Shown: positions 46,420 through 56,717, counted from the first letter of the stretch. The stretch is DNA of 64,000 nucleotides from Pseudoxanthomonas japonensis (GCF_010093445.1 NZ_PDWW01000014.1:37614-101613), one strand, 5' to 3'. Numbers and translations are program-made. The notes: generated by a model not told the origin, from the sequence alone.

Positions 46420-47820
46420 ATGCTGCCCCTCGTCGCCCTGGTGGGCCGTCCCAACGTCGGCAAGTCCACCCTGTTCAACGCGCTGACCCGCAGTCGTGAC
46501 GCGCTGGTGCACGACCAGCCGGGCGTGACCCGCGACCGCAACTACGGGGTCTGTCGGCTCGACGAGGAAGACCCGTTCCTGGTCGTCGACACGGGTGGCA
46601 TCGCCGGCGAAGAGGAAGGACTCGCGGGTGCGACCGCGCGTCAGGCGCGTGCCGCCGCCGAAGAGGCCGACCTGGTGCTGTTCATCGTCGATGGTCGCGA
46701 AGGCGCCTCTGCGCTCGACGACGACATCCTGGCCTGGCTGCGCAAGACCGCGCGCCCCACGCTGCTGGTCATCAACAAGATCGACGGCATCAACGAGACC
46801 ACGGCGATCGCGGATTTCGCCCGCTATGGCTTCGCCGACGTCATCACGATCTCGGCCTCGCACCGGCAGGGCATCGACGACCTGCTGGAAGAAGTGCACC
46901 AGCGCCTGCCCGAAGAAGGCGGCACTGCGGGCCTGGACAACGATCCGAACCGCATGCGCGTGGCGTTCGTGGGACGCCCGAACGTGGGCAAGTCGACGCT
47001 GGTGAACCGCCTGTTGGGCGAAGAGCGCATGATCGCGTCCGAGGTGCCCGGTACCACGCGCGATTCCATCGCCGTGGACATGGAGCGCGACGGTCGCCAG
47101 TACCGCCTGATCGACACCGCCGGCCTGCGCCGCAAGGGCAAGGTGGAAGAGGCGGTCGAGAAGTTCAGTGTGGTCAAGACGCTGCAGGCCATCGAGCAAT
47201 GCCAGGTGGCCGTGCTGCTGCTGGATGCCACCGAAGGCGTCACCGACCAGGACGCCAGCGTGCTCGGTGCCGTGCTGGATGCCGGCCGTGCGCTGGTGGT
47301 GGCGATCAACAAGTGGGATGGACTGACCGCCTACCAGCGCGAGCAGGCCGAAGCCCTGCTTGCCCGCAAGCTGGGCTTCGTCGAATGGGCCGAAGTGGTG
47401 CGTATCTCCGCGCTGCATGGCTCCGGACTGCGTGAGCTGTTCAAGGCGATCCATCGCGCGCATGCGTCGGCGACCAAGGAGTTCGGCACCAGCGAGGTCA
47501 ACAAGGCACTCGAGATCGCCTACGAGACCAATCCGCCGCCGAGCATCCGCGGGCATGTCTCCAAACTGCGTTACGTGCATCCGGGCGGCGCCAACCCGCC
47601 GACCTTCATCGTCCATGGCACGCGCCTGAAGGTGCTGCCGGAGTCGTACAAGCGCTATCTGGAAAACTTCTTCCGCAAGCGCTTCAAGCTGGTCGGCACG
47701 CCGGTGCGCTTCATCTTCCGCGAGGGTGCCAATCCCTACGAGGGCAAGAAGAACGTGCTGACCGAGAAGCAGATCGCCAAGAAGCGCCGCCTGATCCGGC
47801 ACGTCAAGCGCGGCAAGTGA
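46420..47820 (+). CDS. der: Ribosome biogenesis GTPase Der (EngA)
   Basis: This 466-residue protein has two GTPase domains in tandem and a KH domain, and acts in 50S maturation. The first G1 is [20 protein letters not shown] near residues 5-24, with DTGGIA and NKIDG. The second G1 is [20 protein letters not shown] near 180-200, with DTAGLRRKG and NKWDG. The KH-like end is [17 protein letters not shown]. Start ATG 46420. Its stop overlaps the moeA GTG start by three bases. Confidence 0.97.
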   Translation: MLPLVALVGRPNVGKSTLFNALTRSRDALVHDQPGVTRDRNYGVCRLDEEDPFLVVDTGGIAGEEEGLAGATARQARAAAEEADLVLFIVDGREGASALDDDILAWLRKTARPTLLVINKIDGINETTAIADFARYGFADVITISASHRQGIDDLLEEVHQRLPEEGGTAGLDNDPNRMRVAFVGRPNVGKSTLVNRLLGEERMIASEVPGTTRDSIAVDMERDGRQYRLIDTAGLRRKGKVEEAVEKFSVVKTLQAIEQCQVAVLLLDATEGVTDQDASVLGAVLDAGRALVVAINKWDGLTAYQREQAEALLARKLGFVEWAEVVRISALHGSGLRELFKAIHRAHASATKEFGTSEVNKALEIAYETNPPPSIRGHVSKLRYVHPGGANPPTFIVHGTRLKVLPESYKRYLENFFRKRFKLVGTPVRFIFREGANPYEGKKNVLTEKQIAKKRRLIRHVKRGK

Positions 47821-49034
47821 CGGGTTACCCGACCCGCATCGATTTCGCCGCCGCCGCGGAGATCATCCGCGACGTCGCCGGCAACCGGATGTTGAAGGCC
47901 GAGCGGGTGCCGGTCACGCGCGCCAGCGGCCGCGTGCTGGCCGAAGACATCGTCTCGCCGATCGCGCTGCCGCCCTTCGACAACAGTCGCATGGACGGTT
48001 TCGCCTTCGCGCATGCCAGTCTTTCGACGGAAGGTCCGACAGCGTTGCGACTCGCAGGAGCGCAGTTCGCGGGTCTCCTTCAGGACCTGCACGTGGCGCC
48101 GGGCGAGTGCGTCCGCATCACCACCGGCGCGCCCCTGCCACGCGGCACGGACACGGTCGCCATCAAGGAGGACTGCAACGAGGAGGGTGGTAGCGTCCGC
48201 GTGCCGGCCGGCACTGCACCCGGTGCGGATGTCCGTCGCTGTGGCGAAGACGTGCCTGCCGGCGTCCGCGTGCTAGAGGAAGGGCAGTTGCTGACGCCGA
48301 CGCGGGCATCGCTCGCCGCGGCCCTGGGTGTGGCGTCAATGGCGGTCACGCAGCGCCCGACCGTCGCCGTGTTCACCACCGGCGACGAACTGGTCGAGCC
48401 TGGCCTGCCGCTGGCACCCGGCCAGATCTACAACAGCAACCGCGAGCTGCTGATGGGGTTACTGCGTGCGGAGGGGTTGGAGCCGACGGCATGGCCAACG
48501 CTGCCGGACGATCCCGAACGCATGGCCGCCATGCTCACCGACGCTGCGGCGGCGTTCGACGTGGTGATCACCTGCGGCGGTGTCTCGGCCGGCGAGAAGG
48601 ACCATCTTCCGGGTCTGCTGGCGACGCACGGCCGCATCCACTTCTGGAAAGTGCGGATGAAGCCGGGCATGCCGGTGCTGTTCGGCGACATGGACCGCGC
48701 GCTCTTTCTCGGTCTGCCGGGCAATCCGGTCTCCGTGCTGGCGACGTTCCTGACGCTGGGACGTGAACTGCTGGACGGACTGCAGCGCCGTCGTGAATCC
48801 CGTCCACAGTGGAAGGCGGTGCTGACCGCACCATGGCGGAAGACCCATGAGCGCCTCGAGTTCCTGCGCGGCGGCCTGGGCAGTGCGGCCGACGGCCGTC
48901 TGCAGGTAACGCCAAATGCCGCCGATGCCTCGCATCAACTGCGCGCCGCCGCCGACAGCAATGCGTTGATCGTGCTGCCCGAAGGCGCGCACGACTATCG
49001 CGCCGGCGATGTCGTCCACGTGATCGGCTGCTGA
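47817..49034 (+). CDS. moeA: Molybdopterin molybdenumtransferase
   Basis: This 405-residue enzyme inserts molybdenum into adenylated molybdopterin. GTG 47817 is the start, overlapping the der stop (GTGA). The domains in order are the linker with [18 protein letters not shown]-like [19 protein letters not shown], the central [20 protein letters not shown], and the catalytic [15 protein letters not shown] plus KPGMPVLFG...[15 protein letters not shown]. Length is normal. It is followed after 36 bases by a MoeB-type gene. Pairing with der is common in the Xanthomonadaceae by memory. Confidence 0.95.
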   Translation: MTGYPTRIDFAAAAEIIRDVAGNRMLKAERVPVTRASGRVLAEDIVSPIALPPFDNSRMDGFAFAHASLSTEGPTALRLAGAQFAGLLQDLHVAPGECVRITTGAPLPRGTDTVAIKEDCNEEGGSVRVPAGTAPGADVRRCGEDVPAGVRVLEEGQLLTPTRASLAAALGVASMAVTQRPTVAVFTTGDELVEPGLPLAPGQIYNSNRELLMGLLRAEGLEPTAWPTLPDDPERMAAMLTDAAAAFDVVITCGGVSAGEKDHLPGLLATHGRIHFWKVRMKPGMPVLFGDMDRALFLGLPGNPVSVLATFLTLGRELLDGLQRRRESRPQWKAVLTAPWRKTHERLEFLRGGLGSAADGRLQVTPNAADASHQLRAAADSNALIVLPEGAHDYRAGDVVHVIGC

Positions 49035-49070
49035 GCCGGACCGCGCCACGACTTGCGCGATAATCGCCGC

Positions 49071-50207
49071 ATGGCCATCCGCGAAATCGACCCCCGTGAC
49101 GTTGCCGCCTTGCTGGCGCAGGGCAGTGTGTTCATCGACGTGCGCGAGGAGCACGAGCGCGCCAGCGGGCAGGCGGAAGGCGCGCGCGGTATCGCGAAGG
49201 GCGAACTGGAACGCGATCCGGCGACGCATCTGCCGGATCGCGACGCCAGCATCGTCCTGATCTGCCAGAAGGGTGGACGCTCGATGGACGCGGCGCGCGT
49301 GCTGGAGGCCGCCGGCTATTCCCGCCTGTCATCCGTCGCTGGCGGCACGTCGCGATGGATCGAAGAGCAGCGCTCGGTCGTCATGCCGGCGCTGTCGGCA
49401 GAGGCTCGTGACTTCAACGAACGCTATTCGCGCCACCTGCTTCTGCCGGAGGTCGGCGTCGCAGGCCAGCAACGCCTGCAGCGATCGCGGGTCCTGATGA
49501 TCGGCGCGGGTGGGCTGGGTTCGCCGGCCGCGTTCTACCTGGCTGCTGCGGGGGTAGGGCACCTGCGCATCGCGGACGACGACGTCGTCGACCGCAGCAA
49601 CCTGCAGCGCCAGATCCTGCATACCGAAGCACGCATCGGCGAACCGAAGGTTTCCTCGGCGCAGGCGACCCTGGCCGCGCTCAATCCCCGCACGCAGGTG
49701 GAGGCGGTGCAGGAGCGCGTCACCGCGGAGAACGTCGAGCGCCTGCTGGAGAACGTGGACGTGGTGCTGGATGGCGCGGACAACTTCCCGGCCCGCTATC
49801 TGCTCAACGACGCCTGCGTGAAGCTGGGCAAGCCGCTGGTGTACGGCGCCGTGCAGCGCTTCGAAGGGCAGGTGAGCGTATTCGATGCCGGCCGGCATCG
49901 CGGCGAACGGCCGTGCTATCGCTGCCTGTTCCCGGAGCCGCCCCCGCCGGAGTTCGCCCCGAACTGCGCCGAGGCCGGCGTGCTGGGCGTGCTGCCCGGG
50001 GTCATCGGGCTGCTGCAGGCCACGGAAGTGATCAAGCTGTTGCTCGGGACCGGGGAGACGCTGGCCGGCCGGTTGCTGCACTTCGATGCACTGGCCATGC
50101 GCTTCCGCGAAACCCGCTTGCGCCACGATCCGGACTGCCCGGTCTGCGCCGCCGGTCGTCCGTTCCCCGGTTACATCGACTACGCGGCGTTCTGCCGCGC
50201 GACCTGA
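49071..50207 (+). CDS. moeB: Rhodanese-MoeB fusion, molybdopterin-synthase adenylyltransferase
   Basis: This 378-residue protein starts at ATG 49071. The N-terminal rhodanese domain (about residues 1-105) has IDVREEHERASGQAEGA and an active-site loop ICQKGGRSMDAARVL with its Cys. The C-terminal MoeB/ThiF domain covers the rest: RYSRHLLLPEVGVAGQQRL, ATP site MIGAGGLGSPAAFYLAAAG, DGADNFPARYLLND, and Zn cysteines in CYRCLF and CPVCAAG. It would activate the C-terminus of MoaD or a ThiS-like protein and possibly supply sulfur itself. The rhodanese is at the N-terminus, opposite to eukaryotic MOCS3. Confidence 0.93.
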   Translation: MAIREIDPRDVAALLAQGSVFIDVREEHERASGQAEGARGIAKGELERDPATHLPDRDASIVLICQKGGRSMDAARVLEAAGYSRLSSVAGGTSRWIEEQRSVVMPALSAEARDFNERYSRHLLLPEVGVAGQQRLQRSRVLMIGAGGLGSPAAFYLAAAGVGHLRIADDDVVDRSNLQRQILHTEARIGEPKVSSAQATLAALNPRTQVEAVQERVTAENVERLLENVDVVLDGADNFPARYLLNDACVKLGKPLVYGAVQRFEGQVSVFDAGRHRGERPCYRCLFPEPPPPEFAPNCAEAGVLGVLPGVIGLLQATEVIKLLLGTGETLAGRLLHFDALAMRFRETRLRHDPDCPVCAAGRPFPGYIDYAAFCRAT

Positions 50208-51146
50208 TCAGTAGACCGCGCGCATGCGCAAGCCTTCGCGGAACTGGCGCGGGGTGATGCCGGTGTCGCGCTTGAAGGCCGCACTCAGGTGGCTGTGGCT
50301 GGCGAAGCCGCAGTCGAATGCGATGTCCGCGATGTCGGCGTTTCCGTTGAGCAGGTGCCAGCGGGCGCGACGCAGCCGTTGCGCCAGGATGTACTGCGCC
50401 GGCGTGGTGCCGAAGTTCCGGCGGAACGCGATCAGCAACTGGTGCACGCTCAGGTCGGCCAGCGCGGCCAGCTCGGTCAGGGTGATGCGCTGGTCCAGCC
50501 GGCTTTCGATGTGGTCGCACAGCCTGCGCGCCGTCGCCGGAAGCAGCGCGGCCGGCTCCGGCCTGGTCACGGCGGGCAGCCGGTAGCTGTCGTACAGGTG
50601 CTGGCGCAGCACCCATTGCAGGCGCTCGGCCATCATCACCGACAGGTCGTCGCCGTTACGGCTTAGCCGCCCCAGTCGCGCCACGCTGTAGTGGAGGAAT
50701 TCGTCCCGGTGGCCCAGCCGGGGCATCAACGCCTCCAGCGGAACGCGCGCCTCGCGTCCCACGTCCACGTCAGCGGCGGGCGACAGGCGCAGCTCGCCGT
50801 AGGTGATGACCTGTCCGCGCGCCTGGCTCGCATAGCGCCGGCGCGCGGGCACCAGCCAGATATCGCCCGGGGAGGGCGGGGCATGGGTCGATCCTGCGCC
50901 GTCGATCTCCGTTTCCAGTTCGCGCATGGTGCCGCCCAGATGGACGATGACGGTGTGGCGCGGCTGGTCGATGGCCCACAGCGTCCGCTGGCGGATGTCC
51001 TCGCGGCAGACCAGCAGTTCGACGCCTGGCCAGCGGGCCTGCGCCAGCACGGTATAGGGAGGGGCTCCCGTATCCGCGCCGCCAGCCGTCTCGCGAGACG
51101 ACGTCCATCCATCGTGGGCCGGAGAATTTGACAGCGGATCGGACAT
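50208..51146 (-). CDS. AraC-family transcriptional regulator
   Basis: This 312-residue regulator has an N-terminal cupin-like ligand domain (about residues 30-200; VIVHLGGTMRELE, PGDIWLVPARRRY) and a C-terminal double helix-turn-helix. The AraC signature is DQRITLTELAALADLSVHQL, then FRRNFGTTPAQYILAQRLRR, ADIAFDCGFASHSHLSAAFK and TGITPRQFRE. It starts at ATG 51144-51146 and is divergent from an SDR gene across 110 bases, a common pairing, so it probably controls that gene. The effector is unknown. Its stop abuts the MoeB-type gene end (convergent, no gap). Confidence 0.92.
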   Translation of the reverse strand: MSDPLSNSPAHDGWTSSRETAGGADTGAPPYTVLAQARWPGVELLVCREDIRQRTLWAIDQPRHTVIVHLGGTMRELETEIDGAGSTHAPPSPGDIWLVPARRRYASQARGQVITYGELRLSPAADVDVGREARVPLEALMPRLGHRDEFLHYSVARLGRLSRNGDDLSVMMAERLQWVLRQHLYDSYRLPAVTRPEPAALLPATARRLCDHIESRLDQRITLTELAALADLSVHQLLIAFRRNFGTTPAQYILAQRLRRARWHLLNGNADIADIAFDCGFASHSHLSAAFKRDTGITPRQFREGLRMRAVY

Positions 51147-51256
51147 CGTGAAAGCCGGATGGACTGCTTCGCACGCATCTTAGGGCCGTTCCGCGGGGTT
51201 GCCTACACGGTGCCCGCGCTGGAGCGTCCCCCTTCCTGTCCCTGTAGGAGCACTGC

Positions 51257-52030
51257 ATGACCGACCATTCCATCCGCGGCAAAGTCGCCCTGATCGCCGG
51301 AGGCGCCAAGAACCTGGGTGGCCTGATCGCACGCGATCTCGCACAGCAGGGCGCTGCCGCCGTCGTCGTCCACTACAACAGCGCCGCCAGCAAGGCCGAC
51401 GCCGACGCCACCGTCACAGCCGTGCAGGCCGCCGGCGCGAAAGCCGTCGCGCTGCAGGGCGACCTGACCAGTGCGGCCGCCGTGGAGCGCCTGTTCGCCG
51501 ACGCCATCGCCGCCGTCGGCCGTCCCGATATCGCCATCAATACCGTGGGCAAGGTGCTGAAGAAGCCGATCACCGAGATCTCCGAGGCCGAGTACGACGA
51601 GATGTCGGCGGTCAATGCCAAGACCGCGTTCTTCTTCCTGAAGGAAGCCGGCAAGCACGTCAACGACAACGGCAAGGTGGTCACGCTGGTCACGTCGCTG
51701 CTCGGCGCCTTCACGCCGTTCTATGCGTCGTACGCGGGGACCAAGGCGCCGGTGGAGCACTTCACCCGCGCGGCAGCGAAGGAGTTCGGCGAGCGCGGCA
51801 TCTCGGTGACGGCGGTCGGTCCCGGCCCGATGGATACCTCCTTCTTCTATCCGGCCGAGGGTGCGGACGCGGTCGCCTACCACAAGACTGCCGCGGCGCT
51901 GTCGCCGCACAGCAAGACCGGCCTGACCGACATCGAGGACGTGGTGCCCTTCATCCGCCACCTGGTCAGCGATGGCTGGTGGATCACCGGGCAGACCATC
52001 CTGATCAACGGCGGCTACACCACCAAGTAA
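51257..52030 (+). CDS. SDR-family oxidoreductase
   Basis: This 257-residue classical short-chain dehydrogenase has the NAD(P) site VALIAGGAKNLGGLIARDLA (TGxxxGxG variant AGGAKNLGG), an NNAG-like INTVGK, a Ser in VTLVTSLLGA and the catalytic YxxxK in YASYAGTKAPVEHF (Tyr then TKAP, a YAGTK form). The C-terminal WWITGQTILINGGYTTK is typical. It starts at ATG 51257 after TGTAGGAGCACTGC (AGGAG). It lies opposite the AraC regulator. Substrate unknown; related enzymes act on small ketones or sugars. Confidence 0.92.
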   Translation: MTDHSIRGKVALIAGGAKNLGGLIARDLAQQGAAAVVVHYNSAASKADADATVTAVQAAGAKAVALQGDLTSAAAVERLFADAIAAVGRPDIAINTVGKVLKKPITEISEAEYDEMSAVNAKTAFFFLKEAGKHVNDNGKVVTLVTSLLGAFTPFYASYAGTKAPVEHFTRAAAKEFGERGISVTAVGPGPMDTSFFYPAEGADAVAYHKTAAALSPHSKTGLTDIEDVVPFIRHLVSDGWWITGQTILINGGYTTK

Positions 52031-52131
52031 GCCGGCGGCGGGGCGGCATCGCGTCCGCCCCCTCCCGTCTTGCAGGCGTGCCCTTGCGATAACGTGGGCG
52101 CACCGGATCATCACTGCTGAGGAGGACCCCC

Positions 52132-52383
52132 ATGCGAACCCTGATTTTCATCGCCACCGGTCTGCTGCTGATGGGCATCGCGATGCGGTTGGCCAGCCCC
52201 GGCAGGCGTCGCGCCGTCATGGGGGTCTTCAGCGTGGGCTGGCTGCTGGCCGTGCTGTGGAACCTGCGGACGGGCATGTCGCATGGCTACTCGCTGCAGG
52301 AAGAACTGCCTATCCAGGCGGGGATCTACCTGGTACCGGTCGCGGCGGGCTGGTGGTGGGCCTGGAAGACGAGGCAACACTGA
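52132..52383 (+). CDS. Small two-to-three-helix membrane protein of unknown function
   Basis: This 83-residue protein starts at ATG 52132 after GCTGAGGAGGACCCCC (GAGGAGG), an excellent ribosome site, which supports it as a real gene. Hydrophobic segments are LIFIATGLLLMGIAMRL, GVFSVGWLLAVLWNL and AGIYLVPVAAGWWWAW, so it probably crosses the inner membrane two or three times. I do not recognise a family. It is 30 bases before the LtrA-like gene, so they may be co-transcribed. Confidence 0.75.
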   Translation: MRTLIFIATGLLLMGIAMRLASPGRRRAVMGVFSVGWLLAVLWNLRTGMSHGYSLQEELPIQAGIYLVPVAAGWWWAWKTRQH

Positions 52384-52413
52384 AACCCCACGAACGTTCC
52401 CGAGCCCGCCGTC

Positions 52414-53601
52414 ATGACGAATTCCTCGCATCCCCTGTTGCGGCCAGCCGGTCAGCCCGCCCGCGTGGCCAACGTCGAACTGTTCTTCGACCTGGTCTAT
52501 GTCTTCGCCATCACCCAGTTGTCCCACCACCTGCTCGAGCACCTGACCTGGCTGGGCGTGCTGCAGACGGCGACACTGTGGTTCGCGGTCTGGTTGGGCT
52601 GGCAATACACCGCCTGGGTCAGCAACTGGTTCAATCCCGAGCATCTGGTGATCCGCACCATGCTGATGGTGTTGATGGGCGTGGCGCTGCTGGTGTCGGC
52701 CGCCATTCCCGAGGCCTTCGGCGGGCGCGGCCTGCTGTTCGCCTGCAGCTTCGCGGCCATCCAGGTGGGGCGCACGCTGTTCGTGCTGTACAGCCTGGGG
52801 CGTGGGCATGTGCTGACGCCCAACTTCCTGCGGATGCTGTGCTGGTTGCTGGTATCGGCCGCGCTGTGGATCGCGGGCGGCCTGAATGAAGGAAGTACGC
52901 GCCTCGTGCTTTGGCTGCTGGCGGTGGGCTGCGAATACCTGTCGCCGATGGCCGGCTTCCCGGTGCCTGGGCTGGGTCGGTCGCGGACGTCGGACTGGAC
53001 CATCGATGGCGGCCACCTGGCCGAGCGGTGCCAGCTGTTCGTCATCATCGCGCTGGGCGAATCCGTACTGGCCACGGGTGCGTCGTTCGGGCATGCGGCG
53101 CATCCGGGGCCGGCCGTGTGGAGCGCGTTCCTCGTGTCGTTCGTTGGCTGCGTCGCCATGTGGTGGATGTATTTCGACACGTCCAGCGGCGATGCGGCGC
53201 ATGTGATCGAACATTCGGACGATCCCGGCCGGCTGGGCGCCTATTTCCATTACGTCCACGTGCTGCTGATTGGCGGCGTCATCGTCTGCGCCGTGGCCGA
53301 CGATCTGGTGGTGGCGCACCCGCTGGACCCGGTGAAGGCCAAGTACGCCGCGGTCCTGGTGGGCGGCCCGCTGGTCTACCTGCTGGGCAATGCCCTGTTC
53401 AAGCGCGTCGTCTACCGGCGCTTTCCGCTGTCGCATGCCATCGGCATCGGTGCCTTGCTCGTGCTGTGGCCGCTGCTGCCGTGGGTCGACCTGCTGACCG
53501 CCGGCGCACTTACCACGGCGGTGATGGTGCTGGTAACGGTCTGGGCGGCGTACTACCGGCGCCGCGACACCCGCGTTGCGCACGCGCATACCCCCGGTTA
53601 G
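52414..53601 (+). CDS. LtrA-family membrane protein
   Basis: This 395-residue polytopic protein has about ten hydrophobic segments. The start RVANVELFFDLVYVFAITQL is the family hallmark of low temperature requirement protein A; WLGWQYTAWVSNWFNPEHLV and the later ERCQLFVIIALGESVLATGA are other conserved stretches. In Listeria LtrA is needed for growth in the cold, but its biochemical role is unknown, and transfer of that phenotype here is not justified. It follows the small membrane protein gene by 30 bases. Confidence 0.9.
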   Translation: MTNSSHPLLRPAGQPARVANVELFFDLVYVFAITQLSHHLLEHLTWLGVLQTATLWFAVWLGWQYTAWVSNWFNPEHLVIRTMLMVLMGVALLVSAAIPEAFGGRGLLFACSFAAIQVGRTLFVLYSLGRGHVLTPNFLRMLCWLLVSAALWIAGGLNEGSTRLVLWLLAVGCEYLSPMAGFPVPGLGRSRTSDWTIDGGHLAERCQLFVIIALGESVLATGASFGHAAHPGPAVWSAFLVSFVGCVAMWWMYFDTSSGDAAHVIEHSDDPGRLGAYFHYVHVLLIGGVIVCAVADDLVVAHPLDPVKAKYAAVLVGGPLVYLLGNALFKRVVYRRFPLSHAIGIGALLVLWPLLPWVDLLTAGALTTAVMVLVTVWAAYYRRRDTRVAHAHTPG

Positions 53602-53638
53602 GGGCGGCAAGGCAGGCACCATCCGGTAGACTTCCGGC

Positions 53639-55477
53639 ATGAGTGCAGAATCCGGTGCCAGCCAACTGGTCAGTGTCGTCGCCCTGCTGGGCGCAGCGGT
53701 GGTGGCGGTGCCGATCTTCCGGCGCCTCGGCCTGGGCTCCGTGCTGGGGTATCTGGCGGCGGGTCTGGCGATCGGGCCGTTCGGCCTGAAGTGGTTCAAC
53801 GATCCCCAATCGATCCTGCACGTCGCCGAGCTCGGCGTGGTGATGTTCCTGTTCGTCATCGGCCTGGAGATGCGGCCCAGCCACCTGTGGAGCCTGCGCA
53901 AGCAGATCTTCGGGCTCGGCGCGCTGCAGATCGCGGTGTGCACGCTGCTGCTGACCGGCGTCGGCCTGGCGTTCGGCTATTCGCTGCCGGTGTCGTTCAT
54001 CGGTGGCATGGGCTTCGTGCTGACGTCCACCGCGGTGGTGATGCAGCTGCTGGCCGAGCGCGGGGATGTGGCCTTGCCGAACGGGCAGAAGGTCGTCTCG
54101 ATCCTGCTGTTCGAGGACCTGCTGATCGTCCCCCTGCTGGTGCTCGTCGCCTTCATGTCGCCGCAGGTCGTGCAGCCGGAGGAAGGCTCCCGCTGGGTGT
54201 CGATCGGTATCGCCGCGGCCTCGCTGGGCGGCCTGATCGCGGCCGGCATCTGGCTGTTGAATCCGTTCTTCCGCATCCTCGCCGCCGCGAAGGCGCGCGA
54301 AGTGATGACCGCAGCTGCGCTGCTGGTGGTGCTGGGCGCGGCGCTGCTGATGCAGCTCGGCGGCCTGTCGATGGCGATGGGCGCCTTCCTGGCCGGCGTG
54401 CTGCTGTCCGAATCGACGTTCCGCCACCAGATCGAAGCCGACATCGAGCCGTTCCGCGGCATCCTGCTGGGCCTGTTCTTCCTGGGCGTCGGCATGGCCC
54501 TGGACCTTGCGGTGGTGGCCGCCAACTGGCCGCTGATCGTCGGCGCGGTGCTGGCGATGATGGTAGTGAAGGCCATCTGCATCTACGTGGTGGCGCGGAT
54601 AACCCGCAGTCCGCACGCCGAGGCGCTCGACCGCGCCGTGCTGATGGCCCAGGGCGGTGAATTCGCGTTCGTGTTGTTCGCCGCGGCGGCCTCGGCCGGC
54701 ATCATCGACGCCACTGTCAACGCCAACCTGACCGCCATCGTGGTGTTGTCGATGGCGCTGACGCCGCTCTTCGTGCTGCTGCTGCGGCGCTTCACCCATC
54801 CCGACAAGCCCTCGATGGAAGGCATCGAAGAGGCCAAGGGCCTCAGCGGCAGCGTGCTGATCATCGGCTTCGGCCGCTTCGGCCAGGTGATGAGCCAGTC
54901 GTTGCTGGCGCGCGACGTGGACGTGACCATCATCGATACCGACATCGAGATGATCCGCAGCGCCGAGGAATTCGGTTTCAAGATCTACTACGGCGACGGC
55001 ACGCGGCTGGACGTGTTGCGCGCCTGCGGTGCCCAGACCGCGCAATCCATCGCCATCTGCATCGACGACAAGGAAGCGGCCAGCCGCATCGTCGAACTGG
55101 TCCGGCACGAGTTCCCGCAGGCGCAGGTGCTGGCGCGCTCGTTCGACCGCGAGCACTCGCTGGCGCTGATCGCGGCCGGGGTGGACTTCCAGATCCGCGA
55201 GACGTTCGAATCGGCCGTGGAGTTCGGCAAGGCCGCATTGCTCAGCGTAGGCGTGTCGCAGGATGATGCCGATGCGATCGCCCTGGAGATCCGCCGCCGC
55301 GACAGCGAGCGCTTCGAACTGGAAATGGCCGGCGGTAGCCTGATGGACGGTGCGCGGATGATGTATGGCAACACGCCTGCCAAACCCACGCCGACCCCGT
55401 TCACCAAACCCAAGCGTGAAGCGAAGGCGCTCAACGAGGAAGCCGCCGAGATCATCGGCGAGGAAGAAGAGGAATAG
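53639..55477 (+). CDS. Monovalent cation:proton antiporter-2, KefB/KefC family
   Basis: This 612-residue membrane protein starts at ATG 53639. The N-terminal CPA2 exchanger domain (about residues 10-385) has 12 or so helices, with GYLAAGLAIGPFGLKWF, VMFLFVIGLEMRPSHLW, SILLFEDLLIVPLLVLVA and MAQGGEFAFVLFAAAA. The C-terminal TrkA-N (RCK) nucleotide-binding domain is VLIIGFGRFGQVMSQSLL...IIDTDIEMI. In E. coli such proteins release K+ under electrophile stress with glutathione control. No ancillary KefF/KefG gene is adjacent. The last 40 residues are polar and Glu-rich. Confidence 0.92.
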   Translation: MSAESGASQLVSVVALLGAAVVAVPIFRRLGLGSVLGYLAAGLAIGPFGLKWFNDPQSILHVAELGVVMFLFVIGLEMRPSHLWSLRKQIFGLGALQIAVCTLLLTGVGLAFGYSLPVSFIGGMGFVLTSTAVVMQLLAERGDVALPNGQKVVSILLFEDLLIVPLLVLVAFMSPQVVQPEEGSRWVSIGIAAASLGGLIAAGIWLLNPFFRILAAAKAREVMTAAALLVVLGAALLMQLGGLSMAMGAFLAGVLLSESTFRHQIEADIEPFRGILLGLFFLGVGMALDLAVVAANWPLIVGAVLAMMVVKAICIYVVARITRSPHAEALDRAVLMAQGGEFAFVLFAAAASAGIIDATVNANLTAIVVLSMALTPLFVLLLRRFTHPDKPSMEGIEEAKGLSGSVLIIGFGRFGQVMSQSLLARDVDVTIIDTDIEMIRSAEEFGFKIYYGDGTRLDVLRACGAQTAQSIAICIDDKEAASRIVELVRHEFPQAQVLARSFDREHSLALIAAGVDFQIRETFESAVEFGKAALLSVGVSQDDADAIALEIRRRDSERFELEMAGGSLMDGARMMYGNTPAKPTPTPFTKPKREAKALNEEAAEIIGEEEEE

Positions 55478-55486
55478 CCGGAAGGG

Positions 55487-56281
55487 TCAGTCGGCGGGCG
55501 CAAGGAAGTCGCGGATCGCCGGCCAGTAGGCAGGATCCGTCGACAGGTTGTCGTGACCGGCACGCGGGAAGTCCACGACCCGCGCCCGTCCCTTGAACGA
55601 TGCCAGCAGGCGATCGGTGTGCGCTGGCGGCACGACGGTATCGCGGCCTGCCCTCAGCACCAGCAGGTTTCCACCGTAACCGGGCAGGCGGGCGGCGGAG
55701 TCGTAGCGATCCTTCAGCAGCAGGCGGACGGGAAATACCGGGTAATGGGATTGTGCGACGGCGGCCAGGCTGTCGAACGGCGTCACCAGGACCAGATGCC
55801 TGACCGGGCGCTCCGACGCCACGTGGGTCGCCACGCCGCTCCCCAGGCTGCGGCCGATTACGGCCACATCGCCATCCGGATGGCGTCGCGCGATGTCGTC
55901 ATACACCGCAAGCGCATCGGCCAGCAGGGCGGCTTCCGATGGTTCACCATCGCTGGCTCCGTAGCCACGATGGGCTACCAAGTAGACGGTGCGGGAGGGC
56001 AGCCACTGGGCGAACACGTCGCGGTTGGCTTCCACGGCCTCGGCATTGCCACCGAAGTAAAGCACCGCATCCTGTCGACCGGGGTTCACGACCCAGCCGC
56101 GCAGCACGGCATCGGGCCGCTGGAAGGCAAAATCCGTCTGCGCCGGAGCGACCCGCGTGAACTGCGGGTAGTAGATCAGGCGGCGCTGCTGCAGGTAGAG
56201 CAGGGCGCAGATCGCCAGGTAAGCGCAGATCGCCAGTCCGAGCAGCCAGACCACCATGCGACGCGCGCGATGATCAGCCAT
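55487..56281 (-). CDS. Alpha/beta hydrolase, membrane-anchored
   Basis: The predicted protein has 264 residues from ATG 56279-56281 ([20 protein letters not shown]), with AGGAG six bases before; the longer frame to 56470 is a shadow. One N-terminal helix (about 9-30) probably anchors it with the rest in the periplasm. The hydrolase core shows [20 protein letters not shown] with the oxyanion region, the nucleophile elbow IGRSLGSGV (GxSxG), and Asp/His in [14 protein letters not shown] and [10 protein letters not shown]. It matches YfhR/BEM46-like family proteins by pattern. Substrate unknown. Overlaps the DUF1244 gene by eight bases. Confidence 0.9.
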   Translation of the reverse strand: MADHRARRMVVWLLGLAICAYLAICALLYLQQRRLIYYPQFTRVAPAQTDFAFQRPDAVLRGWVVNPGRQDAVLYFGGNAEAVEANRDVFAQWLPSRTVYLVAHRGYGASDGEPSEAALLADALAVYDDIARRHPDGDVAVIGRSLGSGVATHVASERPVRHLVLVTPFDSLAAVAQSHYPVFPVRLLLKDRYDSAARLPGYGGNLLVLRAGRDTVVPPAHTDRLLASFKGRARVVDFPRAGHDNLSTDPAYWPAIRDFLAPAD

Positions 56282-56570
56282 GGCGCTCCTGCGCCGCCTT
56301 GAACGCGGCCAGTTGCTCCGGCGTGGCCTCGCGCTGGTGCTGCGCCTTCCATGTGGCGAACGGCATGCCATAGACGCGCTCGCGGGCCTGCTCCTTGTCC
56401 ATCGCAATGCCTGCTTCGGTCGCCGCCTCGCGGTACCAGTCGGCCAGGCAGTTGCGGCAGAAGCCCGCAAGGATCATCAGGTCGATGTTCTGCACATCGG
56501 GGCGGTCATGGTTGAGGTGTTGCAGCAGCCTGCGGAAGGCGGCGGCTTCAAGCGCGGTGGTGTCGGTCAT
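56274..56570 (-). CDS. DUF1244 domain protein
   Basis: This 98-residue protein contains the DUF1244 pattern: [40 protein letters not shown] and [20 protein letters not shown]. It has two close cysteines (CRNC), which may bind metal or form a disulfide. No signal or membrane helix is visible, so it should be cytoplasmic. The function of the family is unknown. It overlaps the hydrolase gene by eight bases, so the two are probably translated together. Confidence 0.9.
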   Translation of the reverse strand: MTDTTALEAAAFRRLLQHLNHDRPDVQNIDLMILAGFCRNCLADWYREAATEAGIAMDKEQARERVYGMPFATWKAQHQREATPEQLAAFKAAQERHG

Positions 56571-56586
56571 GCGGGCAATCCGGGAG

Positions 56587-56665
56587 CAGGGAGGAGGGCG
56601 TCGTCAGTCGCCAATCGGCACGATGGGGTTGCCATGTCGTCGCGACTGACGTCGCTCCCACAGAC
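56587..56665. repeat. Degenerate copy of the GGGAGCGACG palindromic repeat
   Basis: The right arm 56636-56665 (TCGCGACTGACGTCGCTCCCA) is clear; the left arm near 56587-56616 is diverged (GGGCGTCGTCAGTCGC). Same family as at 10503 and 57591. It occupies the space between the DUF1244 gene and folD. Confidence 0.6.
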
Positions 56666-56717
56666 ACCCATGCCGGAATCGGGGACAATACGCGCCGACT
56701 CTACACCGCCCCTTCCC

